DNA from: Mycolicibacterium goodii
Lineage (GTDB): Bacteria > Actinomycetota > Actinomycetes > Mycobacteriales > Mycobacteriaceae
Length of the DNA: 64,000 nt
Assembly: GCF_001187505.1 (NCBI RefSeq)
Contig: NZ_CP012150.1
Coordinates: forward strand, 3,410,001 to 3,474,000
Reading direction: 5' to 3'
Shown here: positions 52,652-61,425 of the stretch, piece by piece
Numbering within the stretch: position 1 is the first letter of the stretch
Layout of the letters: each line of letters starts with the position of its first letter
Notes under the pieces: generated by a model
Told to the model about the DNA's origin: nothing
What the model saw: only the letters and a program-made list of their open reading frames with translations
Databases searched by the model: none
Program-made: the position numbers and the translations under genes

Positions 52652-53452
52652 ATGGGCATCAATCCATCTGACATCCTGTTGACGGGTCGCGTTGCGGTGG
52701 TGACCGGCGGTGGTGCCGGTATCGGCCGCGGTATCGCCGAGGGTCTGGCGGCGTTCGGCGCGAAAGTGGCGATCTGGGAACGTGATCCCGAAACCTGTTC
52801 GGCCGCCGCCCAGTCCGTCGGCGGCCTGGGGATCGTGGCCGATGTACGGGATTCTGCCCAGGTGGATGCCGCACTGGCGCAGACGGTCTCGCAGCTCGGC
52901 ACGGTGAGCATCCTGGTGAACAACGCCGGGGGCGTGTTCGCGTCACCGCTGCTGGACACCGGCGAGAACGGCTGGGACGCGTTGTACAAGGCCAATCTGC
53001 GCCACGTGCTGCTGTGTACGCAGCGGGTGGCCCGTCAACTGGTCGCAGCCGAGATGCCCGGCAGCATCATCAATCTCACGTCCATCGAGGGCGTTCGGGC
53101 CGCGCCGCGCTACGCGGCGTACTCGGCGGCCAAAGCCGGTGTGATCAACTACACGCGCACCGCGGCGTTCGAACTCGCGCCGTACGACATCCGGGTCAAC
53201 GCGCTCGCACCGGATCTCACCGTCACCGAGGGACTGTTGGCACTGTCCGGCGGCGAGCAGCCCGCGGGGCATGCGATACCGCTGAAACGCCCCGGCCGTG
53301 TCGATGAGATGGCCGGGGCCGCAGTGTTTCTGGCGTCCGGGATGTCGAGCTATGTCACGGGACAGACCCTGCACGTGGACGGCGGCACCCAGGCTGCGGG
53401 CGGCTGGTATCACCACCCGCAGTCCGGTGCCCCCACGTTGGGGCCGGGCTAG
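52652..53452 (+). CDS. SDR family oxidoreductase
   Basis: A 266-residue SDR with nucleotide loop GGGAGIGRG near residue 18, NNAGGVF, Ser in NLTSIEG and YSAAK as the active site, then SSYVTGQTLHVDGG. The start ATG 52652 is 26 bp after the CoA-transferase stop. It is the last gene of the plus-strand run from 43452. A palindromic terminator follows before a convergent SDR gene. Confidence 0.86.
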   Translation: MGINPSDILLTGRVAVVTGGGAGIGRGIAEGLAAFGAKVAIWERDPETCSAAAQSVGGLGIVADVRDSAQVDAALAQTVSQLGTVSILVNNAGGVFASPLLDTGENGWDALYKANLRHVLLCTQRVARQLVAAEMPGSIINLTSIEGVRAAPRYAAYSAAKAGVINYTRTAAFELAPYDIRVNALAPDLTVTEGLLALSGGEQPAGHAIPLKRPGRVDEMAGAAVFLASGMSSYVTGQTLHVDGGTQAAGGWYHHPQSGAPTLGPG

Positions 53453-53462
53453 GGACCGGCCC
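53441..53462. terminator. bidirectional terminator between convergent SDR genes
   Basis: GGGCCGG (53441-53447) and CCGGCCC (53456-53462) form a 7-bp GC stem with an 8-nt loop, and TATTT follows. It lies at the point where two SDR genes converge and overlaps both stops. Confidence 0.65.
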
Positions 53463-54307
53463 TATTTGAGGCAACTTCCCGCGTCGACGGGCAGGGTCAC
53501 ACCGGTGATGTAACGTGCCTCGTCGGAGGCCAGGAACAGCACGGCATTGCTGATGTCGACGGGCTCGACCCACGGGATGGGCAGCGTGTGGAACATCTGG
53601 CAGATCGGCGCCATGTCGTCCGGGCCCGGGTTCTCCAGGTCGGGCCGGAACATCTTGAACGTACCCTCGTTGTGCAGCATCGGCGTCGCGACGTGCGTAG
53701 GGTGCACGGTGTTTACGCGGATGTTGTGCTGCCCGAGTTCGACCGCGAAGCCCCGCATGAGACCGACCACGCCGTGCTTGGCTGCGACGTAGTTGCCGCA
53801 GTGCGGGTAGGCCTTGAGGCCGCCCACCGAGCTGGTCAGCACGATCGATCCGCCACGGCCACCCGCAATGATGTGGGGGACACCGGCTTTCACCGACTTC
53901 CAGACACCGGAGAGATTGATGTCGATCATCTCGTCCCAGTCCTGTTCGGAGGTCTGGTCGAGGGTGTCGCCACCGTTGCCGATGCCGGCGTTGGCGACGA
54001 TGATGTCGAGCCTGCCGAGTTGTTCGACACCGCTGTCGACGGCGGCCTTGACGGCCGCGGCGTCGCGCACGTCGACCTCGGCGGTGACGATGCGGCGGTT
54101 GAGTCCCTTCACCAGGTTCGCGGTTTCGGCGAGGTCATCGGATGTCGATGCCGGGATGGCGGTTTCGACGCCGGAGCGAATCGGTCCGCAGATGTCCACG
54201 GCGATGATGTCGGCCCCCTCTTGTGCGAGTCGCACCGCGTGGCTGCGGCCCTGGCCGCGGGCCGCGCCGGTGACGAATGCGACCTTGCCTTCCACCCGTC
54301 CAGACAT
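53462..54307 (-). CDS. mycofactocin-coupled SDR
   Basis: A 281-residue SDR with the opening GAARGQGRSHAVRLAQEGAD, the signature of the mycofactocin-coupled subfamily that holds a non-exchangeable NAD and passes electrons to mycofactocin. Other motifs are NAGIGNGGDTL, SVGGLKAYPHCGNYVAAK (active site YVAAK) and the C-terminal YITGVTLPVDAG. ATG 54307. It may oxidise the alcohol formed by the P450. Palindrome copy 4 stands 150 bp upstream in a 366-bp gap (54308-54673) with no other gene. Confidence 0.9.
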   Translation of the reverse strand: MSGRVEGKVAFVTGAARGQGRSHAVRLAQEGADIIAVDICGPIRSGVETAIPASTSDDLAETANLVKGLNRRIVTAEVDVRDAAAVKAAVDSGVEQLGRLDIIVANAGIGNGGDTLDQTSEQDWDEMIDINLSGVWKSVKAGVPHIIAGGRGGSIVLTSSVGGLKAYPHCGNYVAAKHGVVGLMRGFAVELGQHNIRVNTVHPTHVATPMLHNEGTFKMFRPDLENPGPDDMAPICQMFHTLPIPWVEPVDISNAVLFLASDEARYITGVTLPVDAGSCLK

Positions 54308-54456
54308 TGGTTACCTCTGTTCTGTAGCTCGGTAGGTCGGTGCCCATCGACGCCCATCCATCGACGTGGACTGTGCACCTGCTCAGCACTCTGTCACCGG
54401 TGTGGCCGTGATGTCAACGACAGACTCGTTTTCGGCGATTCCAGCTCTCGATAAGC

Positions 54457-54471
54457 AAGAATCAGATTCTC
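54457..54471. promoter_or_regulatory. palindromic operator, copy 4
   Basis: AAGAATCAGATTCTC matches the 6-3-6 motif with one mismatch in the first arm. It lies upstream of the minus-strand SDR at 53462-54307, 150 bp from its start. The rest of the gap 54308-54673 shows nothing I recognise. Confidence 0.62.
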
Positions 54472-54673
54472 ATATGTGGGCGCTCCCGACGGCGAAACGG
54501 ACACCTCACGGGTACCGGTCAGGAAAAGCTGAGCGGATGCACGGCGCAGAAGAACGGCATCGCGCGCTGCCGAGATGGCAAACCCGACGAGAACGGCATG
54601 CGCGACGGCAGCCTTGCGTCAGCGGCACCACGCGGATGGGGAAATGGGTTCTGGCGACCGGAGAACGCAGTTC

Positions 54674-55402
54674 TTAGGCCGGCGGATTGACCGAGAAGCC
54701 GTGCGCGACGAAGTCCCAGACTTCGTCGGCGGTGATGGGATGCGGAGTGGACTCGTCGGCCCCGCCGCTCGATTGTGCGACGAACATGACGGTCTGCATC
54801 GTCATCGCGGCCATCCGCTTGGCGTTGATGCCCTCGCGCAGCAGCCCGGCCTCGGCGGCGTCCTCCATCAGCTCGGTGAGCAGGGCCAGCAGCGGCGCGT
54901 GGGCGACCTTGACCTCGGACGGGTGCGACACCAGAAGACGCGGCGCGAAGTCGGTGAACAGCGGCCGCTTGGCGGCCGGATCCGGCCGGGATGACTCGAA
55001 GAGCAGCTGGATCGCCACTTTGAGACGTTCCAATGGGTCCGAGTGGCTCGCGGTCGCGGCGCGGATCTGATCGGCCGACCGGCTCAGGGCGTCCTCGAAC
55101 AGCGCGAGCAGCAGCTCGTGCTTACCGTCGAACTGCAGGTAGAAGCTGCGCAGCGACTGCCGTGAGCGGTCGACGACCTCCTGGACCGTGAAGTCGGTGC
55201 TGCCCTTTTCGATGATGATCGCCTGGGCGGCATCCAGGAAGCGCTGCACTCGCTGGGCGGCGCGCAACTTGGCGGTTTTGATCGACCGCTCGACCGCCCG
55301 CTGCTTCCATGCGGGTTCTTCGCCGGCGCTGGTCACGGACGGCTCAGATGCTTGTCGAGTCGGGAGAGCATGGATTGACTGTACCGGAGAACGCCTTGCC
55401 AT
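54674..55402 (-). CDS. TetR-family regulator, likely binder of the shared palindrome
   Basis: A 242-residue TetR protein. An N-terminal extension is followed by FLDAAQAIIIEKGSTDFTVQEVVDRSRQSLRSFYLQF (seen as FTVQEVVDRSRQSLRSFY), the helix-turn-helix. ATG 55402 is chosen; the frame is open to 55429. Copy 5 of the palindrome lies about 57 bp upstream, between this gene and the divergent crotonase. TetR genes are usually autoregulated, so it is the best candidate to control all six sites. Among the three plausible regulators only this one and IclR border a copy. Confidence 0.85.
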   Translation of the reverse strand: MARRSPVQSIHALPTRQASEPSVTSAGEEPAWKQRAVERSIKTAKLRAAQRVQRFLDAAQAIIIEKGSTDFTVQEVVDRSRQSLRSFYLQFDGKHELLLALFEDALSRSADQIRAATASHSDPLERLKVAIQLLFESSRPDPAAKRPLFTDFAPRLLVSHPSEVKVAHAPLLALLTELMEDAAEAGLLREGINAKRMAAMTMQTVMFVAQSSGGADESTPHPITADEVWDFVAHGFSVNPPA

Positions 55403-55458
55403 AGTGGTGCCAGACCCCCTCGCGGCCAACGTGTCGGAGATTGTAACTTTCGTATGAT

Positions 55459-55473
55459 GAGAATAATATTCTC
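55459..55473. promoter_or_regulatory. palindromic operator, copy 5
   Basis: GAGAATAATATTCTC, a perfect 6-3-6 inverted repeat, extended to TGAGAAT/ATTCTCA. It lies between the divergent TetR (start about 55402) and crotonase (start 55566) genes. Confidence 0.75.
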
Positions 55474-55565
55474 AACACGGGAATCATAGAAGGTCTTCGA
55501 GAAGAAGAGCCTCTCCGGCACCCGTCCTGCACCCGGCTTGCATCCGGCGCCCCGAAGGGACCCAC

Positions 55566-56348
55566 GTGTACATCGACTACGACGTCGCCGACGCGATCGC
55601 CACCATCACCCTCAACCGCCCCGAGGCCGCCAACGCCCAAAACCCGCAGCTGCTCGACGAACTCGACGCGGCGTGGACCAGCGCCGCCGAGGATCCCGAA
55701 GTCAAGGTCATCATCCTGCGGGCCAACGGCAAGCACTTCTCCGCCGGGCACGACCTGCGCGGCGGTGGTCCGGTGCCCGACAAGATCTCGTTGGAGTTCA
55801 TCATCGAGCACGAGGCCAGGCGCTATCTCGACTACACGCTGCGCTGGCGCAACGTGCCCAAGCCGTCGATCGCGGCCGTGCAGGGCCGGTGCATCTCCGG
55901 CGGGCTGCTGCTGTGCTGGCCCTGTGACCTGATCCTCGCGTCCGACGACGCGCTGTTCTCCGACCCGGTCGCGCTCATGGGCATCGGGGGCGTCGAATAC
56001 CACGGCCACACGTGGGAACTCGGTCCGCGCAAGGCCAAGGAGATCCTGTTCACCGGGCGCGCCCTGACGGCCGAGGAGGCCGAGCGCACCGGCATGGTCA
56101 ACCGCGTCGTCGGACGTGACGAACTCGACGCCCAGACACGCGAACTCGCCACCCAGATCGCCAGGATGCCGTCGTTCGCGCTGCGCCAGGCCAAACGGGC
56201 CGTGAACCAGACGCTCGACGTGCAGGGCTTCTACGCCGCCATCCAGTCGGTGTTCGACATCCATCAGACCGGACACGGCAACGCGCTGAGCGTCAGCGGC
56301 TGGCCGGTCCTGGTCGACATCGAGGAGATGAAGGCCAACATCAAGTAG
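55566..56348 (+). CDS. crotonase-family protein (non-classical)
   Basis: A 260-residue crotonase-fold protein: ITLNRPEAANAQNPQ, the oxyanion loop GKHFSAGHDLRG and GRCISGGLLLCWPCDL. The first hydratase Glu position reads Leu (SGGLLLC). A VEYHGHTW segment replaces the second, close to the YHGWG of the crotonase at 49210. The start is GTG 55566. It precedes the adenylate cyclase by 5 bp in one operon under palindrome copy 5. The reaction is open. Confidence 0.84.
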   Translation: MYIDYDVADAIATITLNRPEAANAQNPQLLDELDAAWTSAAEDPEVKVIILRANGKHFSAGHDLRGGGPVPDKISLEFIIEHEARRYLDYTLRWRNVPKPSIAAVQGRCISGGLLLCWPCDLILASDDALFSDPVALMGIGGVEYHGHTWELGPRKAKEILFTGRALTAEEAERTGMVNRVVGRDELDAQTRELATQIARMPSFALRQAKRAVNQTLDVQGFYAAIQSVFDIHQTGHGNALSVSGWPVLVDIEEMKANIK

Positions 56349-56353
56349 TCGAC

Positions 56354-57835
56354 ATGGCCGCCATCCGGCTGAGCGTGCGCTACGCCGCCGCGATGACCTA
56401 CGTGCAGATCACCGCGGCCGCGGCCGTGACGTTGATCGTGTTCGCGCTGAGCCGCAATACCGTCGGCGATGCGCGACAGCTGTTCACCCAGGCGAATCTG
56501 ATCGCCATGATCGCGTTGATGGTCACCGCCGGGATCGTCGACACGGTCGCCGGATACGTGAACGTCTACCCGACCTTCCGGTGGTTCGCCGCGGGCACCG
56601 ACCCGACACCGCAGCAGCAGCGTGCCGCGATGCGCATCGGTCCCCGGCAGACCATCATCCAGTTCGGCACGTGGGCCGTGAGCGCACTCGTGTACACCCT
56701 GGTCAACCTCGACCTCGGCGGGGGAGTGGCCTACGTTATGGGGTCGGCCATCCTGTTCGGCGGCGTCGCCGCGGCGTGCATGGGTTTCCTTGTGACACAA
56801 CGCATGTTGCGACCCATCATCGCCACCTCGATCACCGCGTCAGCGGCCGCGCACGTCACGATGCCCGGCGTGTTGGGCCGGCTGATCACCATCTGGGTGC
56901 TGTTCAGCGGGCTGCCCACGGTCGGGATCGCGGTGATCGTGTCGGCGCGCGCGGCCGGCTGGTTCGTTCAGAAGGAGGCGCCGGTCGAGGCCGCGGTGCT
57001 GGTGGTCGCGGTGATCTCGCTGTTGTTCGGGTTGCGGTCGATGGTGCTGGTGGCGCGGTCGATCTCGGATCCGGTGCGCGAGGTGGTGCTCGCGATGAAA
57101 GCCGTCGAGCGGGGCTGGTCGGGCGTGTCGGTCAAGGTGTACGAGCCGTCCGAGATCGGGCGTCTACAGGACGGTTTCAACCAGATGGTCGCTGGTCTCG
57201 CCGAGCGCAACCGGCTGCGGGAACTGTTCGGCCGGTACGTCGGCGTCGACGTCGCCAAGCTCGCGCTCCAGCAGACAGGCACGATCAGCGGCGACGAACG
57301 CGAGGTCGCGGTGCTGTTCGTCGACCTGGTGGGTTCGACGGCCCTGACGGCCTCGCGGCCGCCGCAGGACGTCGCGCGACTGCTCAACGGTTTCTTCCGG
57401 ATCGTCGTCGACGCCGTCGAGAGCCGCCAGGGCCTGATCAACAAGTTCGAGGGCGACGCGGTGCTCGCAGTGTTCGGTGCGCCGCTGCGCCTGGACGATC
57501 CGGCGGGCGCGGCCCTTCAGACCGCGCGTGCTCTGCTGCCCCGGCTACGGGAGCTGCCGGACGTCGGATTCGGTGTCGGTGTGACGTTCGGCCCGGTGTT
57601 TGCGGGCAATCTCGGTGCCGAGAACCGCTACGAGTACACCGTGATCGGTGATCCCGTCAACGAGGCCGCACGGCTCGCCGACCACGCCAAGGACCTGGAA
57701 TCGTCGGTGCTGTGTTCTGCAACCGCGTTGAGCAGCGCCGGCGACCGCGAGGCCGCACACTGGGAGGTCCGCGGGTCCACGGTGCTGCGGGGTCGCACGA
57801 CGCTCACGGTGTTCGCCGAACCGCGCGCAGTGTGA
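56354..57835 (+). CDS. membrane class III adenylate/guanylate cyclase with HAMP domain
   Basis: A 493-residue protein of the mycobacterial Rv1318c-Rv1320c type. About six membrane helices occupy residues 10-230; a HAMP linker follows (RSISDPVREVVLAMKAVERG, seen as SDPVREVVLAMKAVERG), then the cyclase domain with metal Asp in LFVDLVGST, substrate-selecting Lys and second Asp in NKFEGDAVLAVFG, and NEAARL with the transition-state Asn and Arg. All catalytic residues are present, so it should make cAMP. ATG 56354. Its place directly after a catabolic gene under the shared operator is unexpected. Confidence 0.9.
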   Translation: MAAIRLSVRYAAAMTYVQITAAAAVTLIVFALSRNTVGDARQLFTQANLIAMIALMVTAGIVDTVAGYVNVYPTFRWFAAGTDPTPQQQRAAMRIGPRQTIIQFGTWAVSALVYTLVNLDLGGGVAYVMGSAILFGGVAAACMGFLVTQRMLRPIIATSITASAAAHVTMPGVLGRLITIWVLFSGLPTVGIAVIVSARAAGWFVQKEAPVEAAVLVVAVISLLFGLRSMVLVARSISDPVREVVLAMKAVERGWSGVSVKVYEPSEIGRLQDGFNQMVAGLAERNRLRELFGRYVGVDVAKLALQQTGTISGDEREVAVLFVDLVGSTALTASRPPQDVARLLNGFFRIVVDAVESRQGLINKFEGDAVLAVFGAPLRLDDPAGAALQTARALLPRLRELPDVGFGVGVTFGPVFAGNLGAENRYEYTVIGDPVNEAARLADHAKDLESSVLCSATALSSAGDREAAHWEVRGSTVLRGRTTLTVFAEPRAV

Positions 57836-57836
57836 C

Positions 57837-58649
57837 CTACAGCTGTGCGAGCCGCGGTGCGGTGCCCCTGGCTCGCATGCCGGATCCGGCCTTGCGGGTG
57901 AGTTCGCGTGCGTTGCCGAGCAATCCGTCGAGCACCAGCACCCGCTCGACGTGGGTGTGCAGTTCGTGTTCCGCGGTGAAGCCGATGCCGCCGAGCACCT
58001 GCTGGCAGTGCCTGGCCGCGGTCAGCGCGGCCTTGCCCGCGGCGGCCTTGGCCAGCAGCGAGGTCAGGTCGACGTTGTCGGCGTTGGGTTGGCTCAGGGT
58101 GGCCTCGGCGCCCTCGATGGCCACGAGGGTCTCGGCGAGCCGGTGACGCACGGCCTGGAACGTCGCGATCGGCGCGCCGAACTGCACGCGGTCCAGGGCG
58201 TGCTGACGTGCCAGGGCCAGCATCGCGCGGGCCGAGCCGACGAGCCACCAGCCCAACGCCCTGCGGGCCTCCGAGATCCGCAGCAGCTGCCCGTCGGGCA
58301 CCTTCCGCAACGGCAGCCCCCCAAGCGCGGGATCGGCACTGTCGGACCTCTCCCACACGACCCAGCCCCCACCGGCATATGGCATCGGGGGAGTGCCGCC
58401 GGGCAGCCCGCCGATGGTCTCCAGCAGCACGTCGTTGAGAATCGAGGCGTGCGAACCGGTTTCGCCCAGCAGCCGGAACACCAGCGGCATGGCGACCTCG
58501 GGCATGTCGCTGAGCATCGCGGCCCAGCCCAGCTCGGCGAGTGCGGCGTCGAGCCTCGCGCCGGAGGCCGACAGCATGGTCTTGCGCAGCGTCTCTTCGA
58601 GCAGGGCCAGCGATTCCGGATCCATCTTGGACTCCATATCCGTCGTCAC
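57837..58649 (-). CDS. acyl-CoA dehydrogenase subunit (short, alpha-beta type)
   Basis: A 270-residue acyl-CoA dehydrogenase-like protein. It is missing the N-terminal helical domain of a full 380-residue enzyme, yet keeps RHCQQVLGGIGFTAEHELH, the C-terminal FAD and active-site helix. GTG 58649 overlaps the stop of the full-length dehydrogenase gene by 4 bp (GTGA). Tandem long and short FadE proteins form alpha2beta2 tetramers in steroid side-chain degradation, where FAD binds between the two. This pair probably does the same. It converges on the cyclase gene. Confidence 0.85.
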   Translation of the reverse strand: MTTDMESKMDPESLALLEETLRKTMLSASGARLDAALAELGWAAMLSDMPEVAMPLVFRLLGETGSHASILNDVLLETIGGLPGGTPPMPYAGGGWVVWERSDSADPALGGLPLRKVPDGQLLRISEARRALGWWLVGSARAMLALARQHALDRVQFGAPIATFQAVRHRLAETLVAIEGAEATLSQPNADNVDLTSLLAKAAAGKAALTAARHCQQVLGGIGFTAEHELHTHVERVLVLDGLLGNARELTRKAGSGMRARGTAPRLAQL

Positions 58650-59773
58650 CCCTTCGGAAGGTCCAGCAGCCGGTGCGCGATGATGTTGCGCTGCACCTCG
58701 GCGGTGCCGCCGTAGATCGTGGCCGCGCGCGAGTACAGGTACTCGGTGCGCCATTGCGAATCTTCGAGTTCGACGACGCCGGGCAGCAGATTGCGGGCCG
58801 TGTCGTAGAGCAGTTGTTCTGCATTGGCCAGCAGCACCTTGTCGATCGAGGTGTCCGGGCCCAGCTTGTCGCCCTCGGCGAGTCTGCGCTGGGTGGCCGC
58901 CGAGCGGCACCGCAGCGTGTGCAGCGCCAGGTAGACCTCGCCGAGGTCCGAATCCACCACCTGCCCTTGACGTTTGACCCCTTCGATCAGCGCGTCGAAC
59001 CGCGAGTACAGGTAGGCGATGCGCTGCCAGAAGCACGTCGAGCGCTCGTACGGCAGCAGGTCCATGGCCAGCCGCCAACCGTCACCGGGCTTTCCGAGCA
59101 TGCGGCTCGCGTCGACCTCGACATCGTCGAAGTACACCTCACAGAACTCGTCGACGTCGTGCATGGTGCGCAACGGCCGCACGGTGATGCCCGGTGTGTC
59201 GAGGTCGACGAAGAACGCCGTGATCGCCTGGTGGTTCGGGGTGCCGGCGTCACCGGTGCGGGTCAGCAGGATGCACCGCTGGGAGAACTGCGCGAAGCTG
59301 GTCCACACCTTCTGGCCGTTGATGATGTACCGGTCCTCGGTCGGATGCCGGGTGGCGCGCGTGGTGATCGAGGCCAGGTCGCTGCCCGCCCCGGGCTCGG
59401 AAAAGCCCTGGCACCACTGCTCTTCACCGCGCAGCAGCTTCGGGACCATCTCGGCGGCGAGTTCGGGCGGGGCATAGTCGATCATGGTCGGCGCGAGCAC
59501 GTCGAGCATCGACCACGGCCCGGGCTCGGCCAACCGCCTGCCCACGATCTCCTCTCCGACGATGGCACGCAGCACGTCCGGGCCACCGAGCCCACCGGCG
59601 CACTCGGGCCAGCCGTAGCGGCCGAATCCCGCGTCGTACAGCGCGCGCTGGACGCGGCGGAACTGGGTCATGTGCGCGGACAGCGAACGGTCCTCGGGTG
59701 GGGTCAGGTCGTTTTCTGCCAACCAGTTTTGTAGTGCCGTGCGGAAGGCGGCGGGTTCGTACAGATCGGTCAT
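58646..59773 (-). CDS. acyl-CoA dehydrogenase (partner of the short subunit)
   Basis: A 375-residue FadE-type dehydrogenase with WCQGFSEPGAGSDLA, IINGQKVWTSFA and GGTAEVQRNIIAHRLLDLP. ATG 59773 overlaps the downstream end of the SnoaL-like gene (stop 59770) by 4 bp. With the short subunit it would form a heteromeric enzyme acting on a bulky or cyclic acyl-CoA. It belongs to a minus-strand operon from 63636 down to 57837 whose junctions mostly overlap. Confidence 0.9.
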   Translation of the reverse strand: MTDLYEPAAFRTALQNWLAENDLTPPEDRSLSAHMTQFRRVQRALYDAGFGRYGWPECAGGLGGPDVLRAIVGEEIVGRRLAEPGPWSMLDVLAPTMIDYAPPELAAEMVPKLLRGEEQWCQGFSEPGAGSDLASITTRATRHPTEDRYIINGQKVWTSFAQFSQRCILLTRTGDAGTPNHQAITAFFVDLDTPGITVRPLRTMHDVDEFCEVYFDDVEVDASRMLGKPGDGWRLAMDLLPYERSTCFWQRIAYLYSRFDALIEGVKRQGQVVDSDLGEVYLALHTLRCRSAATQRRLAEGDKLGPDTSIDKVLLANAEQLLYDTARNLLPGVVELEDSQWRTEYLYSRAATIYGGTAEVQRNIIAHRLLDLPKG

Positions 59774-60219
59774 TGCGCTTCCGGCCTGCCGATGGCGTGC
59801 GGGCGGCCGTGGTCATGGTCGCCGCTGCGCCGGATGAAGGTCATGGCACGGGTTTTCAACCGCCAGCCTTGCGCGGTGCGCGCATAGGTGTCGCGGTAGT
59901 AGCCGATGCGCATGTCGTGTCGGGAGTGCTCGATGAAGCACAGCGGCTGGGTTCCCTTGGCCGAGTCGCGGGTGTCGTCGTCGAACTCCACCAGCGCGGT
60001 GCCGGTCATGAACAGGCCCTTGGGGGCGGCGTCCACCAGCACCGGGAAGCGGTCGAGCCGGTACGTCTCGCCGAAGGCGCTGTAGGTGCCGTCGGGTGTG
60101 AAAACACTTACCAGGCCGTCGATGTCGCCCTGGGTGATGGTGACCGCGTACTTCGCGAGCAGCTGCTGGATCTCGACGAGATCCTCGGTGCGGGTCGGGG
60201 CGTCAGTTGGCTTCGTCAT
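59770..60219 (-). CDS. SnoaL-like/NTF2-fold protein
   Basis: A 149-residue NTF2-fold protein of the SnoaL_4 kind: EIQQLLAKYAVTITQGDIDGLVSVFTPDG (seen as QQLLAKYAVTITQGDIDGL), RIGYYRDTYARTAQGWRLK and MTFIRR. Such proteins act as hydratases, isomerases or small dioxygenase subunits. A Rieske alpha subunit lies upstream in the operon, so it could be a beta-like partner, although beta subunits are usually about 170 residues. The start ATG 60219 overlaps the amidohydrolase end by 17 bp. Confidence 0.75.
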   Translation of the reverse strand: MTKPTDAPTRTEDLVEIQQLLAKYAVTITQGDIDGLVSVFTPDGTYSAFGETYRLDRFPVLVDAAPKGLFMTGTALVEFDDDTRDSAKGTQPLCFIEHSRHDMRIGYYRDTYARTAQGWRLKTRAMTFIRRSGDHDHGRPHAIGRPEAQ

Positions 60220-61423
60220 TGCGGAAGACCTTACCGCCTTTCATTACAAAGTTCACACTCTGTGTAACGCTGATGTCTTGCAATGGATCGCCGGGCACCG
60301 CGATGATGTCGGCGAGCAACCCTTCGGCGAGCCGGCCGCGGTCGGTCACGTTGATCAACTCGGCCGCGGTCACGGTGGCCGCCTTGAGCACCGCGGCCGC
60401 GGGCAGCCCCCACTGCACCAGCGTCACCAGTTCGTCGGCGTTGCGGCCGTGCGGGATCGCGGGCGCGTCGGTGCCGACGGCGATCTTGACGCCCGCCTCG
60501 TATGCGGCCCTGATCGACGTGCGGGCCTTCGGGAACATCTCGGCGGCCTTGGCCTGCAACTCCTGCGGCGCCTTCGAGACGTCCATGTACTCGGCGAGCC
60601 GACGCGTCGACACCAGGAAGCGGTCGTGCTCGACCATGAGCTTGATGGCCTCGTCGTCCATCAGGAAGCCGTGCTCGATGCAGTCGATGCCGCAGTCGAT
60701 CGCGTGCTTGACGGCCTCGGCGCCGTGGGTGTGGGCCGCGACGCGCAGTCCGCGCCGGTGCGCCTCGTCGACGATGGCGCGCAGCTCCTCGTCCGAATAG
60801 TGTTGTGCCCCCGCCTCTCCGGTCAGCGACATCACACCGCCCGAGCAGCACACCTTGATCAGCTGTGCGCCGTGCTTGATCTGGTAGCGCACGGCCTTGC
60901 GGATCTCGTCGACGCCGTTGGCGATGCCTTCCTCGACGGTCAGTTCCAGCACGCCCGGCATGAACGCCGCGAACATCGTCGGGTCGAGGTGCCCGCCGGT
61001 CGGCGTGATGGCGTGGCCCGCGGGGATCACCCGCGGACCGTCGATCCAGCCCGCGTCGATCGCCCTGCCCAGCGCGACGTCGAGCAGATAACCGCCGGTC
61101 TTGACGAACAATCCGAGGTTGCGGACGGTGGTGAACCCGGCCCGCAGGGTGCGGCGGGCATTGCCCACCGCGCGCAGCACCCGCGTCGGCGGATCATCCT
61201 GGACCTGCGACAGCCCGGGATTCTCGCCGCGCCCGCCCATGAGGAGGTTGACCTCCATGTCCATCAGGCCGGGCAGCAGGATGGCGTCCCCGAGGTCGAG
61301 CACCTCGCCTTCTGCAGACCCACCGATCCCCACGATGCGGTCGCCCTCGACCCGCACGACACCGGGGCGGATGAGTTCCCCGGTGTCGACGTCGACGAGA
61401 CCCGCGGCTTTGAGGGTGAGCAC
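60203..61423 (-). CDS. metal-dependent amidohydrolase (imidazolonepropionase/prolidase-like)
   Basis: A 406-residue amidohydrolase-superfamily protein. The usual first metal motif HxH reads MDMEVNL here (LPGLMDMEVNL), so one or both His are missing. The rest is intact: Lys in AQLIKVCCSGG, His in VAAHTHGAEAVKHAID and IEHGFLMDD, and Asp in AVGTDAPAIPHGR. GTG 61423 stands 3 bp after the upstream stop. Loss of the HxH pair suggests a changed metal site or a changed reaction. It may act on a lactam, lactone or amide. Confidence 0.82.
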   Translation of the reverse strand: MLTLKAAGLVDVDTGELIRPGVVRVEGDRIVGIGGSAEGEVLDLGDAILLPGLMDMEVNLLMGGRGENPGLSQVQDDPPTRVLRAVGNARRTLRAGFTTVRNLGLFVKTGGYLLDVALGRAIDAGWIDGPRVIPAGHAITPTGGHLDPTMFAAFMPGVLELTVEEGIANGVDEIRKAVRYQIKHGAQLIKVCCSGGVMSLTGEAGAQHYSDEELRAIVDEAHRRGLRVAAHTHGAEAVKHAIDCGIDCIEHGFLMDDEAIKLMVEHDRFLVSTRRLAEYMDVSKAPQELQAKAAEMFPKARTSIRAAYEAGVKIAVGTDAPAIPHGRNADELVTLVQWGLPAAAVLKAATVTAAELINVTDRGRLAEGLLADIIAVPGDPLQDISVTQSVNFVMKGGKVFRNDEAN

Positions 61424-61425
61424 CC

